DNA of 32,542 nucleotides, taken from assembly GCA_938041655.1 (NCBI GenBank), contig CALISW010000194.1:1-32542 (forward strand), given 5' to 3'. Source of the DNA: an uncultured Thiotrichales bacterium (GTDB lineage Bacteria; Pseudomonadota; Gammaproteobacteria; CAZUMV01). How positions within the stretch are numbered: the first letter of the stretch is position 1; every line of letters begins with the position of its first letter. The position numbers and the translations under genes were made by a program. Of the stretch, positions 1 through 8,004 are shown piece after piece. The notes under the pieces were generated by a model, which had not been told where the DNA came from, did not search any database, and saw only the letters and a list, made by a program, of their open reading frames with translations.

Positions 1-2283
1 ATTCCAGTTTCCATCAGCAGAACCAATGCCTATGCGTGCGTTCAGGATGGTGTAGTCTTCAGTGGCATCTTCAATTTGAACGCCACCAGTGGTTTCGCCG
101 GTGTAGTTAATGTCTCCACCAACATTCATCATCAGGCCATTCGCTAATGACCATTCATAGTTTGCACGAGCGCTATACGATAGATCAGGAGACTGTGCTA
201 ATTCACCACCAGATCCGTCACGGAATACGATGTTTGGCCAGGCACTGGCCGCACCGTCTACTGCAGTAAATTTATCAACTTTGGTGTCGAGCCATGCTAC
301 TGCAAAATTCAACATCAATGCATCTGTTGCCGCCCATTGAATATCAACTTCAGCACCATTAATGGTTGACTCTTCCACATTGGTCAAACCCGATATGTTG
401 CCTACCAATGCTACCGCAATGTCTTGCTCTTGCTTGTCTTTGTAGTCGTAGGTAAACGCGGCTGCGTTGAGTTGCATTCTGCCATCTAGAAGAGTGGTTT
501 TGGCGCCGATTTCCAGCGAGGTTAGTTCTTCTGGTCGATAAGAATTTAATTGACGGGTCGTGTTAGAGTTCGCACCGTTAAAGCCACCTGACTTGAATCC
601 TTGAGAAAGTGTGGCGTAGAGAAGCACATCATCACTTAGTGAGTAATCAAGACCAATTTTCCCCATCCACTTACCCGTATCGATAGTTTCCTGATAAAGC
701 GGGAAAGCATCGTTTGCATTGGCTGTGCCTAACAAGGGGGCAAAGAATGTAGGTGAGGCAGGGTCATCATCGATCGTACCGCAATCACCAGGGCCGAGTG
801 TTGAACCAAACAGCAGGTTCAGGAATGCGCCCAAGCTGCCGTCATCGGCAACTTCGGTACAACCACTCCACTCACGTTCTTCATCGGTATAACGTGCACC
901 AAGGGTTAAGCGCAGCGCATCGGTGAATTGCCATTCAACATGGCCAAAGATAGCGGCTGATTCAGTCTTCTGACGATACTTGGTGTCCAACTCCACTATG
1001 GGTGCGAGCACAAATGGTGCGGCGTTGAATGGGATGGAGCCTGTTCCGAAAATCGAGTCTGACATGAAGTAGTGATAATACTCGTCCATATCATCCTGCG
1101 AATAATAAATACCTGCTATCCAGTTCATGTTTTCTGTTTCACCACTGAGTCTTACTTCTTGTGAGAATACGCTCAGATCGGTGGTGTTGATGTTGCTCGA
1201 ATCATTGTAAAAACCACCATCCCAGTCATTGGCTTCTACGCGATCAAACTGATCATAGCCAGTTATCGAAGTGAGTGTGTAAGCACCCAACTCAGCCTCG
1301 ATCTTGGCAGAGAATCCGGCGAGTTGGTTGTCACGCTGTGGACGCAGATCAAAGGTTCTGCCGGTAATTGGGCTGGTATAGCTGTTAGTCCAGTCGGCGG
1401 CTTCATTGTCTCCGGTTGAGTACCAGGGTGGCGTTTGGCCAAAGTTGGATCCTGTTGGAAGAATATAGTCTGCTAGTTGTCGATACGGGTTGGAAAATTC
1501 CGGTTCTCCGATCAGGGTGCCATTGTAGGCTGTTTGAGCTTTATTGTCTGACTGGTCATCGATGTAGTGAACGTTAAGCATCATGCTGGTGTTCTCAGAG
1601 AGATCAATGTCGAACAAGGCACGAACTGCGGTTGCGTCTTTTTCGCCGAGCTCATCATCACGAGTCAGACTTTTCTGCCAACCTTCTCTAGAGCTAGTAT
1701 GTTTAAAGGCCAATCTGCCGCGCACGCTATCCGAGATAGGGCCGCTAACAAAACCTTCGAGGTCGATGGTCTCATAACTGCCAATGCCGAACCGTACACC
1801 GCCTTCAGCTTCATCAGTTGGTTTGTTGCTGACGAAATTGATCTGTCCAGCAGTAGTGTTGCGACCGTACAAGTCTCCTTGTGGGCCTTTAAGTACTTCA
1901 ACACGCTCAACATCAAATAACATGCCGCGGCTCATGACTGTGTAGGGTATGGCTACTTCGTCGAAATACAGGCCAACGGTAGAAGAGGCTGCGGTCGAAT
2001 AATCCTGAAAGCCAACGCCACGAATCGTATACAGAGGTACGCCGGTCGCAGCGGTATCGTTAACTGTCAGGCCCGGTGTAAAGCTGGCAAGGTCTTCTGA
2101 AGCGAGTACACCCAGTGCTTGTAACTCATCGCCACTAAATGCGTTGACGGTGATACCAACATCATTCACGCCTTGTTCACGCTTTTGTGCGGTGACTGTT
2201 ATTTCTTCCAGTTCTGCTAGTGCGATGTTAGAAAGGATGCTGAGTAATATACCCGAGCATATAAGTGATAGTCTCAATTTCAT
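1..2283 (-). CDS. TonB-dependent receptor, 3' end beyond the window
   Basis: Outer-membrane active transporter that takes up a substrate using TonB energy; the substrate is unknown. The reverse strand is open for 761 codons from an ATG at 2283 to the left edge. It begins with a signal peptide of about 23 residues ending SNIALA, followed by a TonB box (EEITVTAQKRE). A plug domain comes next, with the typical FDVERVEVLKGPQGDLYGRN stretch, and then repetitive aromatic beta-barrel strands. The C-terminal strands, likely 50-100 residues, lie outside the window. An AGGGAAG ribosome site precedes the ATG. Its promoter region carries one copy of a motif also found before the second receptor and the amine dehydrogenase operon, so it is probably co-regulated with them. 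No frame break is seen. The receptor family is certain; the ligand is not, although the context suggests an amine or amine-containing compound. Confidence 0.93.
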   Translation of the reverse strand, partial: MKLRLSLICSGILLSILSNIALAELEEITVTAQKREQGVNDVGITVNAFSGDELQALGVLASEDLASFTPGLTVNDTAATGVPLYTIRGVGFQDYSTAASSTVGLYFDEVAIPYTVMSRGMLFDVERVEVLKGPQGDLYGRNTTAGQINFVSNKPTDEAEGGVRFGIGSYETIDLEGFVSGPISDSVRGRLAFKHTSSREGWQKSLTRDDELGEKDATAVRALFDIDLSENTSMMLNVHYIDDQSDNKAQTAYNGTLIGEPEFSNPYRQLADYILPTGSNFGQTPPWYSTGDNEAADWTNSYTSPITGRTFDLRPQRDNQLAGFSAKIEAELGAYTLTSITGYDQFDRVEANDWDGGFYNDSSNINTTDLSVFSQEVRLSGETENMNWIAGIYYSQDDMDEYYHYFMSDSIFGTGSIPFNAAPFVLAPIVELDTKYRQKTESAAIFGHVEWQFTDALRLTLGARYTDEEREWSGCTEVADDGSLGAFLNLLFGSTLGPGDCGTIDDDPASPTFFAPLLGTANANDAFPLYQETIDTGKWMGKIGLDYSLSDDVLLYATLSQGFKSGGFNGANSNTTRQLNSYRPEELTSLEIGAKTTLLDGRMQLNAAAFTYDYKDKQEQDIAVALVGNISGLTNVEESTINGAEVDIQWAATDALMLNFAVAWLDTKVDKFTAVDGAASAWPNIVFRDGSGGELAQSPDLSYSARANYEWSLANGLMMNVGGDINYTGETTGGVQIEDATEDYTILNARIGIGSADGNWN

Positions 2284-2340
2284 TTTACTTCCCTCATTTT
2301 GGCGTGACTTTATTTTTTTAGATACACTATTACCATATAT

Positions 2341-2346
2341 AGTATA
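2341..2346 (-). promoter_or_regulatory. Likely -10 element of the left TonB receptor
   Basis: On the minus strand the hexamer TATACT sits 58-63 nt upstream of the receptor ATG. It begins 24 nt downstream of the second half-site of the shared activator motif. The expected -35 position is a poor match (AAATAC), which fits an activator-dependent promoter. This was assigned by eye only. Confidence 0.4.
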
Positions 2347-2389
2347 GCAACATGTGTCGATTTGTATTTGGCATCGAGTGCATGTTGCT
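2346..2389. promoter_or_regulatory. Large dyad symmetry in the divergent intergenic region
   Basis: AGCAACATG (2346-2354) is a perfect inverted repeat of CATGTTGCT (2381-2389). Inside it, TCGAT (2357-2361) mirrors ATCGA (2373-2377). The dyad lies between the receptor -10 element and the upstream half of the shared motif, and 86 nt upstream of the AtoE-type gene. It may be an operator for a dimeric regulator serving both divergent genes. A cruciform or RNA role is less likely because no T-tract follows. Confidence 0.45.
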
Positions 2390-2403
2390 TGTACCAGAAT
2401 GAA
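2366..2403 (-). promoter_or_regulatory. Shared activator motif, copy C (left TonB receptor)
   Basis: On the minus strand TTCATTCTGGTACAAG occupies 2403-2388. A second half-site, CAAAT, starts at 2370, exactly 21 bp after the first CAAG (2391). The same arrangement occurs before the second TonB receptor and the amine dehydrogenase operon. The two direct half-sites, two helical turns apart and next to the -10 element, resemble AraC-family class II activation sites. The first half-site starts 108 nt from the receptor ATG. Confidence 0.6.
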
Positions 2404-2474
2404 CTTAAATGGATTAATTGTCCTGCATTTCATTTTAGATATTGATCATTTAATACTCACGTAGAGGCTGATAA

Positions 2475-3824
2475 ATGCTTGAAAAATTTAGTGCATGGAT
2501 TGTCAAGATTGTAGATAGGTATTTACCCGACCCGTTTGTATTTGCCATTCTCATGACTTTCATCGCCGCTGTGCTTGCGTTGTTATTGACTGATTCGACA
2601 CCTGTTGGTGTTTTGAGCGCATGGGGGGATGGCTTGTCTATGTTGCTTTCGTTTATTTCGCAGATGGCGCTAATGTTGTTGTTTGCTTATGCCATGTCGA
2701 GACTGGAGCCAATACCCACGCTATTGAACAAAATAGCTTCTCTTCCAAATACGCCCAGGGCTGCCTATATCACGGCAACTCTATTCACCGGTTTGGTGAG
2801 TTATTTTAGTTGGCCGCTTGGGTTGATTCTGGGTTCTTTGTTTGCTCGTTCACTAGGAATTTCGGCGCGAGCAAAAGGGCTTAAATTGCATTATCCATTA
2901 GTAGCAGCCGCAGCGTTTGCAGGTTTTATAGTGTGGCATATGGGCTACTCCGCCTCGGCGCCATTGTTTGTTGCTACAGAAGGGAATGCGATGCAGGAAC
3001 AGATGCAGGGTTTAATCCCGGTCAGTGAAACCATTTTCGCCGGTTGGAATATAGGCATCGCCATAGTCACTTTGATGATGGTTGCGATAACATCAGCATT
3101 GCTGCACCCCAAAAATGCAGATGAGATTGAGGAGTGTGAGCAGGGTGTGTATGACTCAGGTGACCTTGAGACTGAGCGAAGCGATCAAGGAGGGCTGGCC
3201 GACTGGGTTGAGCATAGTCGGATACCCGTCTTTTGCATGGGCTTGTTGATTTGTGCCTATTTAATGCACTGGTTCATTAGCAAAGGTCTGGTGATTGATT
3301 TGAATGTGGTCAACTGGAGTTTTTTGGCGATTGGATTGTTGCTGGCAAAATCCAGTGCGCAATATGCCAAAGCTTTTTATTCGGGCGCAAGGACTGCTGC
3401 TCCAGTGATGCTTCAGTATCCGTTTTACGGTGGCATTATGGGAATAATGCTTGGCACCGGAATTATTGCGAGCATTGTGCCGGTATTCACTCGTATTGCT
3501 ACTGAACATACTTTACCGGTGATTGCTTTTTTTCTTGGTGGTTTAATAAACTTTTTCATCCCATCTGGTGGTGCCCAGTGGGCGGTGCAGGGGCCTGCTT
3601 TTGTCGAAGCTGCTCAGGAACTCGGCACAGACTTACCGCTGGTAGTCATGGGTATCGCCTATGGTGATCAATGGACCAACATTATCCACCCGTTCACAGT
3701 CATTATTTTCGTTATCATTACCGAGCTAAAAGCACGACAAATCATCGCCTACACGGCGGTCATGTGGTTGGTTTCAACCTTGCCTTTAGCATTAGGGTTG
3801 TATTTCGCCAGCGCTTTAGGCTAG
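2475..3824 (+). CDS. atoE: AtoE-family short-chain fatty acid transporter
   Basis: Inner-membrane carrier of the AtoE (SCFA_trans) family, associated in Escherichia coli with short-chain fatty acid uptake. At 449 residues it has the usual family length. It shows the family's N-terminal pattern (RYLPDPFVFAILMTF), a QMALMLLFAYA helix, an SGGAQWAVQGP segment and AYGDQWTNIIHPF near the C-terminus, all of which line up with remembered E. coli AtoE. Around ten or more hydrophobic helices are visible, with a hydrophilic acidic loop near residues 215-245. An AGAGG ribosome site precedes the ATG. It is divergent from the TonB receptor and may share its regulatory region. The actual substrate here could be another carboxylate, for example an acid formed from an oxidised amine. 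Confidence 0.85.
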   Translation: MLEKFSAWIVKIVDRYLPDPFVFAILMTFIAAVLALLLTDSTPVGVLSAWGDGLSMLLSFISQMALMLLFAYAMSRLEPIPTLLNKIASLPNTPRAAYITATLFTGLVSYFSWPLGLILGSLFARSLGISARAKGLKLHYPLVAAAAFAGFIVWHMGYSASAPLFVATEGNAMQEQMQGLIPVSETIFAGWNIGIAIVTLMMVAITSALLHPKNADEIEECEQGVYDSGDLETERSDQGGLADWVEHSRIPVFCMGLLICAYLMHWFISKGLVIDLNVVNWSFLAIGLLLAKSSAQYAKAFYSGARTAAPVMLQYPFYGGIMGIMLGTGIIASIVPVFTRIATEHTLPVIAFFLGGLINFFIPSGGAQWAVQGPAFVEAAQELGTDLPLVVMGIAYGDQWTNIIHPFTVIIFVIITELKARQIIAYTAVMWLVSTLPLALGLYFASALG

Positions 3825-3844
3825 CTAAGCTTCCAAGATTTGAT

Positions 3845-4393
3845 CTAGTCTTTGAGTAGTAAGCCATCCGGGCTTGGGGTGTCGATGTCTCGATATATTT
3901 TCCATGCGCCATTTTCATTTTTTCTTAGCATGATCAAGTAGTAGTCTGGAGCTTCTACGTCTTTTGGTGTATCGATAACCAGAAAGCGGCCAATTACAAT
4001 CGCAACGTCTCCGATTACACGTAACTCGTCTACCTGATTAAACATTTCTCGGGTCGAGCCTTCGTAATAATTTTGAGCATAAAAAGCGCGCACACCGTCA
4101 TGCCCCCGCAATATGGTTTGATCTCTGGTCATGATCAACATGTCGGGATCATGTACAGCAACTACACCGTCGACATTTCCCGCATCTCGAGCGCTGCCCC
4201 AATCGGCAAAAACTTGCATTACCGCAGCGATATCTTCTTTTGTGCCTTCCATAATCGGGCCTGATGTCTTTGTGGTTTCTACCTGTACATTGGGGCTGGT
4301 TATGCTGGGGGAATCGTTAGTTTGGCAAGCGAATAAAACACTGCAGAGAATTAGTAGTAGACGTAATTTGCAGGTTGACTGCATGTTTTTCAC
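3845..4393 (-). CDS. NTF2-like (SnoaL/DUF4440-type) lipoprotein
   Basis: Small lipoprotein with a single NTF2-like fold domain; function unknown. The start is either a GTG at 4393 or an ATG at 4384. A hydrophobic signal segment ends in the lipobox LFAC, with the lipidated Cys at residue 23 counting from the GTG. The domain, roughly residues 52-180, has the layout of DUF4440/SnoaL proteins: an N-terminal helix (EDIAAVMQVFADWGSARDAG), a HDPDMLIM strand and the C-terminal WKIYRDIDTPSP. It begins 4 nt after the stop of the amidohydrolase, which itself carries two NTF2-like domains, so the two products probably work together. It ends 20 nt from the convergent AtoE-type gene, with no terminator hairpin between them. 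Confidence 0.75.
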   Translation of the reverse strand: MKNMQSTCKLRLLLILCSVLFACQTNDSPSITSPNVQVETTKTSGPIMEGTKEDIAAVMQVFADWGSARDAGNVDGVVAVHDPDMLIMTRDQTILRGHDGVRAFYAQNYYEGSTREMFNQVDELRVIGDVAIVIGRFLVIDTPKDVEAPDYYLIMLRKNENGAWKIYRDIDTPSPDGLLLKD

Positions 4394-4397
4394 CGGG

Positions 4398-6998
4398 TTA
4401 CTTCACGTGAAAGGTTTTGTTAGAGATTGCCCATTGGTCGTTGGCTTTTATCAGTGTGAAGTGAGTGATGAAATTCATGCCAAAAAAACCATTTTCGTTT
4501 AGCGTGGCGCGGGCGATAGTGCCATTGCTTTCTAGGTTGCGTAGCTCAGTGTTATAGCTGGCTTGTGAGGCAGGGCTGGCAGGATTTTGTTTTAAAAACT
4601 CGTAATAGGGTTCTGGTCCACCATTCAACAGATCTGGTCCCATATAGCCAACCATACTAGCCGCCGGATGAAACGCCTGTTCTAATATCTCAACGTCACT
4701 AGCTGCGGAGCCATCGATGTATTTCTGTATCGCTGCCTGTATGCCAGCCTCGTCAGTAGTTGTCTGGGTTGCTTCACCTTTAACAACAAACGATTTGTGC
4801 ACAATTGACCAAGTGTCGTTTTCATTAAGCAGCATAAAGTGGTTAGTAAAATCTTGGCCAAATAACCCGTCTTCGTCGAGTGTCACAATCGCTACATTGC
4901 CATTCACCTCGATGTTTCGAATGGTGGGTTTATAGCTCGCACGCATGGTGTCGTTTGGAGGGTTGTCGATTAATGCTGAGTAAAAGGGTTCGGGACCATC
5001 ACTCAATAGATCTCGCCCCATGTATCCCACCATGCGGGCCTTGGGGTGAAAGACTTTTTTCAGTAACTCGATGTCGCCTGTTTTTGTGCCTTCGATATAA
5101 TTTTCTACAACCTTTTGAACAGCGGCTTCAGCCGAATCTGAATTTGTGCTGGTCGCAGCAGTTTTTGTTGCCGCCGCAGTTGTGCTTGCCGCGGTATTGG
5201 TGCCTGGCAGTTCATTCACAACAGGGTTTCCACCAACCACAGACATAACAACTTTAGTATCGCCAACCGCCATAATATCAACCTCAAACAGGTTTTGATC
5301 TAGCACGATAAAGTCGGCATCTTTACCAGCTTCAATCGAGCCGGAAGAGTCACCTACCTTATTGGCGATTGCGCTGTTGTGGGTAAAGATTCTGATCGCT
5401 GTAGCAAGATCTACTGCTTCTTCAACAAATTCGGTTTTTAACTCAGCTTGATAGGGATCACTACGTGTCACCATGGCTTCTATACCGGGCCAGGGGTTTG
5501 CTGTAGGTACTACCGGCCAGTCCGATCCATAACTAACGACAGCGCCGGAGTCATAAAGAGTTTTGACTTGCCATTGAGGGATTCGATCGCCAAACCAGGC
5601 TTCCCATGTCAGGCCGGGTATCGGATACCAAATGATAGGACACATCTCTGCCACAACATTTAATTCTTTGAAGCGGGCAACATCATCTGGATGAATCATC
5701 TCTGCATGTGATACTTCGTGTATTACATCAGAGACTCCATTGGCCTCACGTGCCGCTTCAAATGCATCCAAAGCAGCACGCGCCGATCCATCACCTGTAG
5801 CATGTATTTTTATCGAAAGTCCTTGTTTGTCGAGTTCGACGACATCTTTAATTAACTGATCCGCTGGAATCATAAGCTCACCACGATGATCAGGTCCGAC
5901 TACATCGTTCGGCTCATAGGGATCGATAAGTGCCGAGGTATAAGTCATAGGCACGCCATCAAGCATGATCTTGACGAAGTCGGTATCGATCATCTCGTGT
6001 TTGAATTTATCGCGACTAGCAATCAAATCTTTTTCATGTTGATGTGATTTGGCCCAGGCACTTTTCCATGTCAGATTGGTTTTTACCCTGATTGGGAGTT
6101 GGCCGGTGTTTGCGAGTTCCTGATATGCCGCCATGTTCGAGTCAGTCACAATGGCATCTTTAATTGTGGTAATTCCATACTGTTTTATTTCGTTCATAGA
6201 CCAAAGCAAGGCATTGGTTTCTTCATCCAGGCTGTATGGAGGAAGTTCATGACGTTTACTGTATGCAGCGTTGTCATAGAGCAAGCCAGTAGCTTCTCCA
6301 GAATCAGCGTCTCGTTTAATAACGCCGCCAACTGGATCAGGCGTTTCGTTATCTACGTTGAAGCGGTTTAGTGCGTCGGAATTTACCCAGGCGTGGTGTA
6401 CCGACCAGTCCATCAGGAAGACCGGGTTGTTGGGAGCGATTTCGTCAAGAATTTCTTTTGGTTTTTTGGGGTTGTTGACGAAATAGCCTTCATTCCATTG
6501 GCCGCCTCTAATCCACTCGCCTGGAGCTGCTTCAGCAACGCAGCCTTTGAGGATTTCAAGAACCTCGTTTAGATCATTAGACAGAAAGCTGCACTCCAGA
6601 GTTCTGGATATACCGGCATCAGCAGGGTGGATGTGAGTGTCGTGTATACCGGGCATTAGCATGCGTCCACCCAGATCAACCATTTTGGTGGTAGCGCCAG
6701 CTAGTTTTAAGACCTCGTCATTACTGCCTACAGCGACGATCTTGCCGTCAGTTACAGCGATGGCTTCTGCCCAGCTATTGATGGCATCTACGGTATAGAC
6801 TTTTCCCTGGTGGTAAATGCTATCGGCGGATTCATCAATAATGATTGCATTGGTTTCTTGTTCTGTTGTACTTGTATTGTTAGATGCACTTGATGCAGCT
6901 ACATCGTTTCGTGCTTCGGGTGCAGTAGCATTATTATTGTTGTCACTGCAGGCTATGATGAGCATGGCGCTGGCTAGTACGAGAAATACGTTTTTCAT
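4398..6998 (-). CDS. Lipoprotein amidohydrolase (YtcJ/amidohydrolase_3-like) fused to two NTF2-like domains
   Basis: An 866-residue metal-dependent amidohydrolase anchored by lipidation; the signal ends IIAC with Cys17. The catalytic part, about residues 55-600, has the amidohydrolase_3 signatures. These are a metal-binding HIH at 122-124 after PGIHDT, an HATGDGS segment, an EVSHAEMIH segment and SYGSDWPVVPTANPW. A low-complexity Ala/Thr linker follows. Then come two tandem NTF2-like domains at about 622-741 and 750-866, each containing a FHP..MVGYMG.DLL..GPEP(F/Y)Y core. Single-domain YtcJ-like enzymes end near 550-600 residues, so the C-terminal pair is an addition. A GGGAG ribosome site precedes the ATG. 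A palindromic hairpin lies just upstream. It probably hydrolyses an amide or related bond in the periplasm or at a membrane surface; the substrate is unknown. Confidence 0.85.
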   Translation of the reverse strand: MKNVFLVLASAMLIIACSDNNNNATAPEARNDVAASSASNNTSTTEQETNAIIIDESADSIYHQGKVYTVDAINSWAEAIAVTDGKIVAVGSNDEVLKLAGATTKMVDLGGRMLMPGIHDTHIHPADAGISRTLECSFLSNDLNEVLEILKGCVAEAAPGEWIRGGQWNEGYFVNNPKKPKEILDEIAPNNPVFLMDWSVHHAWVNSDALNRFNVDNETPDPVGGVIKRDADSGEATGLLYDNAAYSKRHELPPYSLDEETNALLWSMNEIKQYGITTIKDAIVTDSNMAAYQELANTGQLPIRVKTNLTWKSAWAKSHQHEKDLIASRDKFKHEMIDTDFVKIMLDGVPMTYTSALIDPYEPNDVVGPDHRGELMIPADQLIKDVVELDKQGLSIKIHATGDGSARAALDAFEAAREANGVSDVIHEVSHAEMIHPDDVARFKELNVVAEMCPIIWYPIPGLTWEAWFGDRIPQWQVKTLYDSGAVVSYGSDWPVVPTANPWPGIEAMVTRSDPYQAELKTEFVEEAVDLATAIRIFTHNSAIANKVGDSSGSIEAGKDADFIVLDQNLFEVDIMAVGDTKVVMSVVGGNPVVNELPGTNTAASTTAAATKTAATSTNSDSAEAAVQKVVENYIEGTKTGDIELLKKVFHPKARMVGYMGRDLLSDGPEPFYSALIDNPPNDTMRASYKPTIRNIEVNGNVAIVTLDEDGLFGQDFTNHFMLLNENDTWSIVHKSFVVKGEATQTTTDEAGIQAAIQKYIDGSAASDVEILEQAFHPAASMVGYMGPDLLNGGPEPYYEFLKQNPASPASQASYNTELRNLESNGTIARATLNENGFFGMNFITHFTLIKANDQWAISNKTFHVK

Positions 6999-7017
6999 GA
7001 TTGGTCTCCCTTAGAAA

Positions 7018-7042
7018 TAATCATGGTGTGTCTCCATGATTA
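7018..7042. promoter_or_regulatory. Perfect hairpin or operator upstream of the amidohydrolase
   Basis: TAATCATGG (7018-7026) and CCATGATTA (7034-7042) are perfect 9-bp inverted repeats around a 7-nt loop. On the minus strand the hairpin lies 20-44 nt before the amidohydrolase ATG, within the only sizeable gap (125 nt) of the long minus-strand series. It may be an operator or an mRNA structure that adjusts downstream expression. No T-tract supports termination. Confidence 0.4.
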
Positions 7043-7123
7043 ATAAGTTTACATGTTTTGTCTTGTTTGTGGGTGTCGAGGCATTGTACGAGTGCGAACT
7101 GCATTGCTGGTTCTAGTGGACGA

Positions 7124-7531
7124 TTAGTTAGTAGAATCCTGTTTTCTCTGTTCGAAATTGGCCAGCCAGCAGATCAGGTTTTTACGTTGATGCTCATCGC
7201 GAATACCGGCGAATGCCATACTGGTTCCGGATACGACTGTCATAGGTGCTTCAAGATAGGTGTTCAGGCTATCTTCGTCCCAGGTAATTTCAGCCTTTTC
7301 CATGGCTACACTATAAATGAACCCGGAAAGTGTCCCCGACTCTCTGCCGAACAGGCCTTTTAATGAAGGGCCCAATGGCGGGTTTTCTGTATCTGGTTGA
7401 CCATGACAGGCAGCACAAATTCCATAGACCTTTTTAGCTAGATCAATATCGCAAGTCTCAGCAGACAGCACAGAGGTGGTGAATGTCAGTGTTAATAGCG
7501 ACAAGCTTAATCTGAATAGTGTTGATTTCAT
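7124..7531 (-). CDS. Periplasmic class I cytochrome c
   Basis: Monohaem electron carrier of 135 residues. The signal peptide ends near VLSA (residue 24). The haem site is CAACH at 39-43, with His43 as proximal ligand. The likely distal ligand is Met105 in GTSMAFAG, a pattern typical of mitochondrial-type and c2-type cytochromes. Two further Cys residues (27 and 121) could form a disulfide. The ATG overlaps the stop of the unknown secreted gene by 4 nt (ATGA), and that gene is coupled the same way to a flavin amine oxidase. The three genes are therefore translationally linked, and the cytochrome is the natural electron acceptor candidate for the flavoenzyme. Cytochrome identity is certain; the partnership is inferred from context. 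Confidence 0.92.
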   Translation of the reverse strand: MKSTLFRLSLSLLTLTFTTSVLSAETCDIDLAKKVYGICAACHGQPDTENPPLGPSLKGLFGRESGTLSGFIYSVAMEKAEITWDEDSLNTYLEAPMTVVSGTSMAFAGIRDEHQRKNLICWLANFEQRKQDSTN

Positions 7532-8004
7532 TTTGATGTGCTGATCGAGCCAGAGCCGTTATCAGTGCCGAGGTATACAGTTTCACTAGCGCTGGGAAGA
7601 TAAGTAATATCAGTAGTGATTTCACCTGATGCATTGCTCCATTTCCCTGTGCCGCCGGTGATGGTGTATACATTTTTTTCGCCGCGTGTGCTAACGGTGA
7701 CATACAGGTGATGATCTTCGCTGTCTCGCCAGATGCATCTTCCGGTGCCGACGGTTCCTGCGCTGGAGCCAAGTTCATCAAAACCCAGACAGTCTATAGA
7801 AACCTTGACTGTGTTTTTTTTATCGTAGGATGTTAAGACCGAGGCGCCTTTAACCTCATAAACAAAAGCGCTGGATTTTTCTCCAGTGGTAATCGAAGGG
7901 CTGGCTGTAGCGTGAAACCCACCTGCCAAATTGTACGCTGTTGTTTCTGCGACTAGCACAGGGGTAAAGAGTGATAGTGTGAAAACAGCAATCAGATTTT
8001 TCAT
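7528..8004 (-). CDS. Secreted protein of unknown function between amine oxidase and cytochrome c
   Basis: I do not recognise this family with certainty. The product has 158 residues with a clear signal peptide (cleavage after PVLVA, about residue 19). The mature part is rich in beta strands and carries two Cys residues in a DCLGFDEL...GRCIW arrangement. A late YTITGGTGKWSNASGE segment loosely recalls the Gly-rich turn of allene oxide cyclase-like or dirigent-like beta barrels; that likeness is only suggestive. Both ends overlap neighbours by 4 nt: its ATG overlaps the stop of the flavin amine oxidase and its stop overlaps the start of the cytochrome c. This points to a role in the same periplasmic redox unit, such as substrate handling or complex assembly. 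Confidence 0.8.
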   Translation of the reverse strand: MKNLIAVFTLSLFTPVLVAETTAYNLAGGFHATASPSITTGEKSSAFVYEVKGASVLTSYDKKNTVKVSIDCLGFDELGSSAGTVGTGRCIWRDSEDHHLYVTVSTRGEKNVYTITGGTGKWSNASGEITTDITYLPSASETVYLGTDNGSGSISTSK

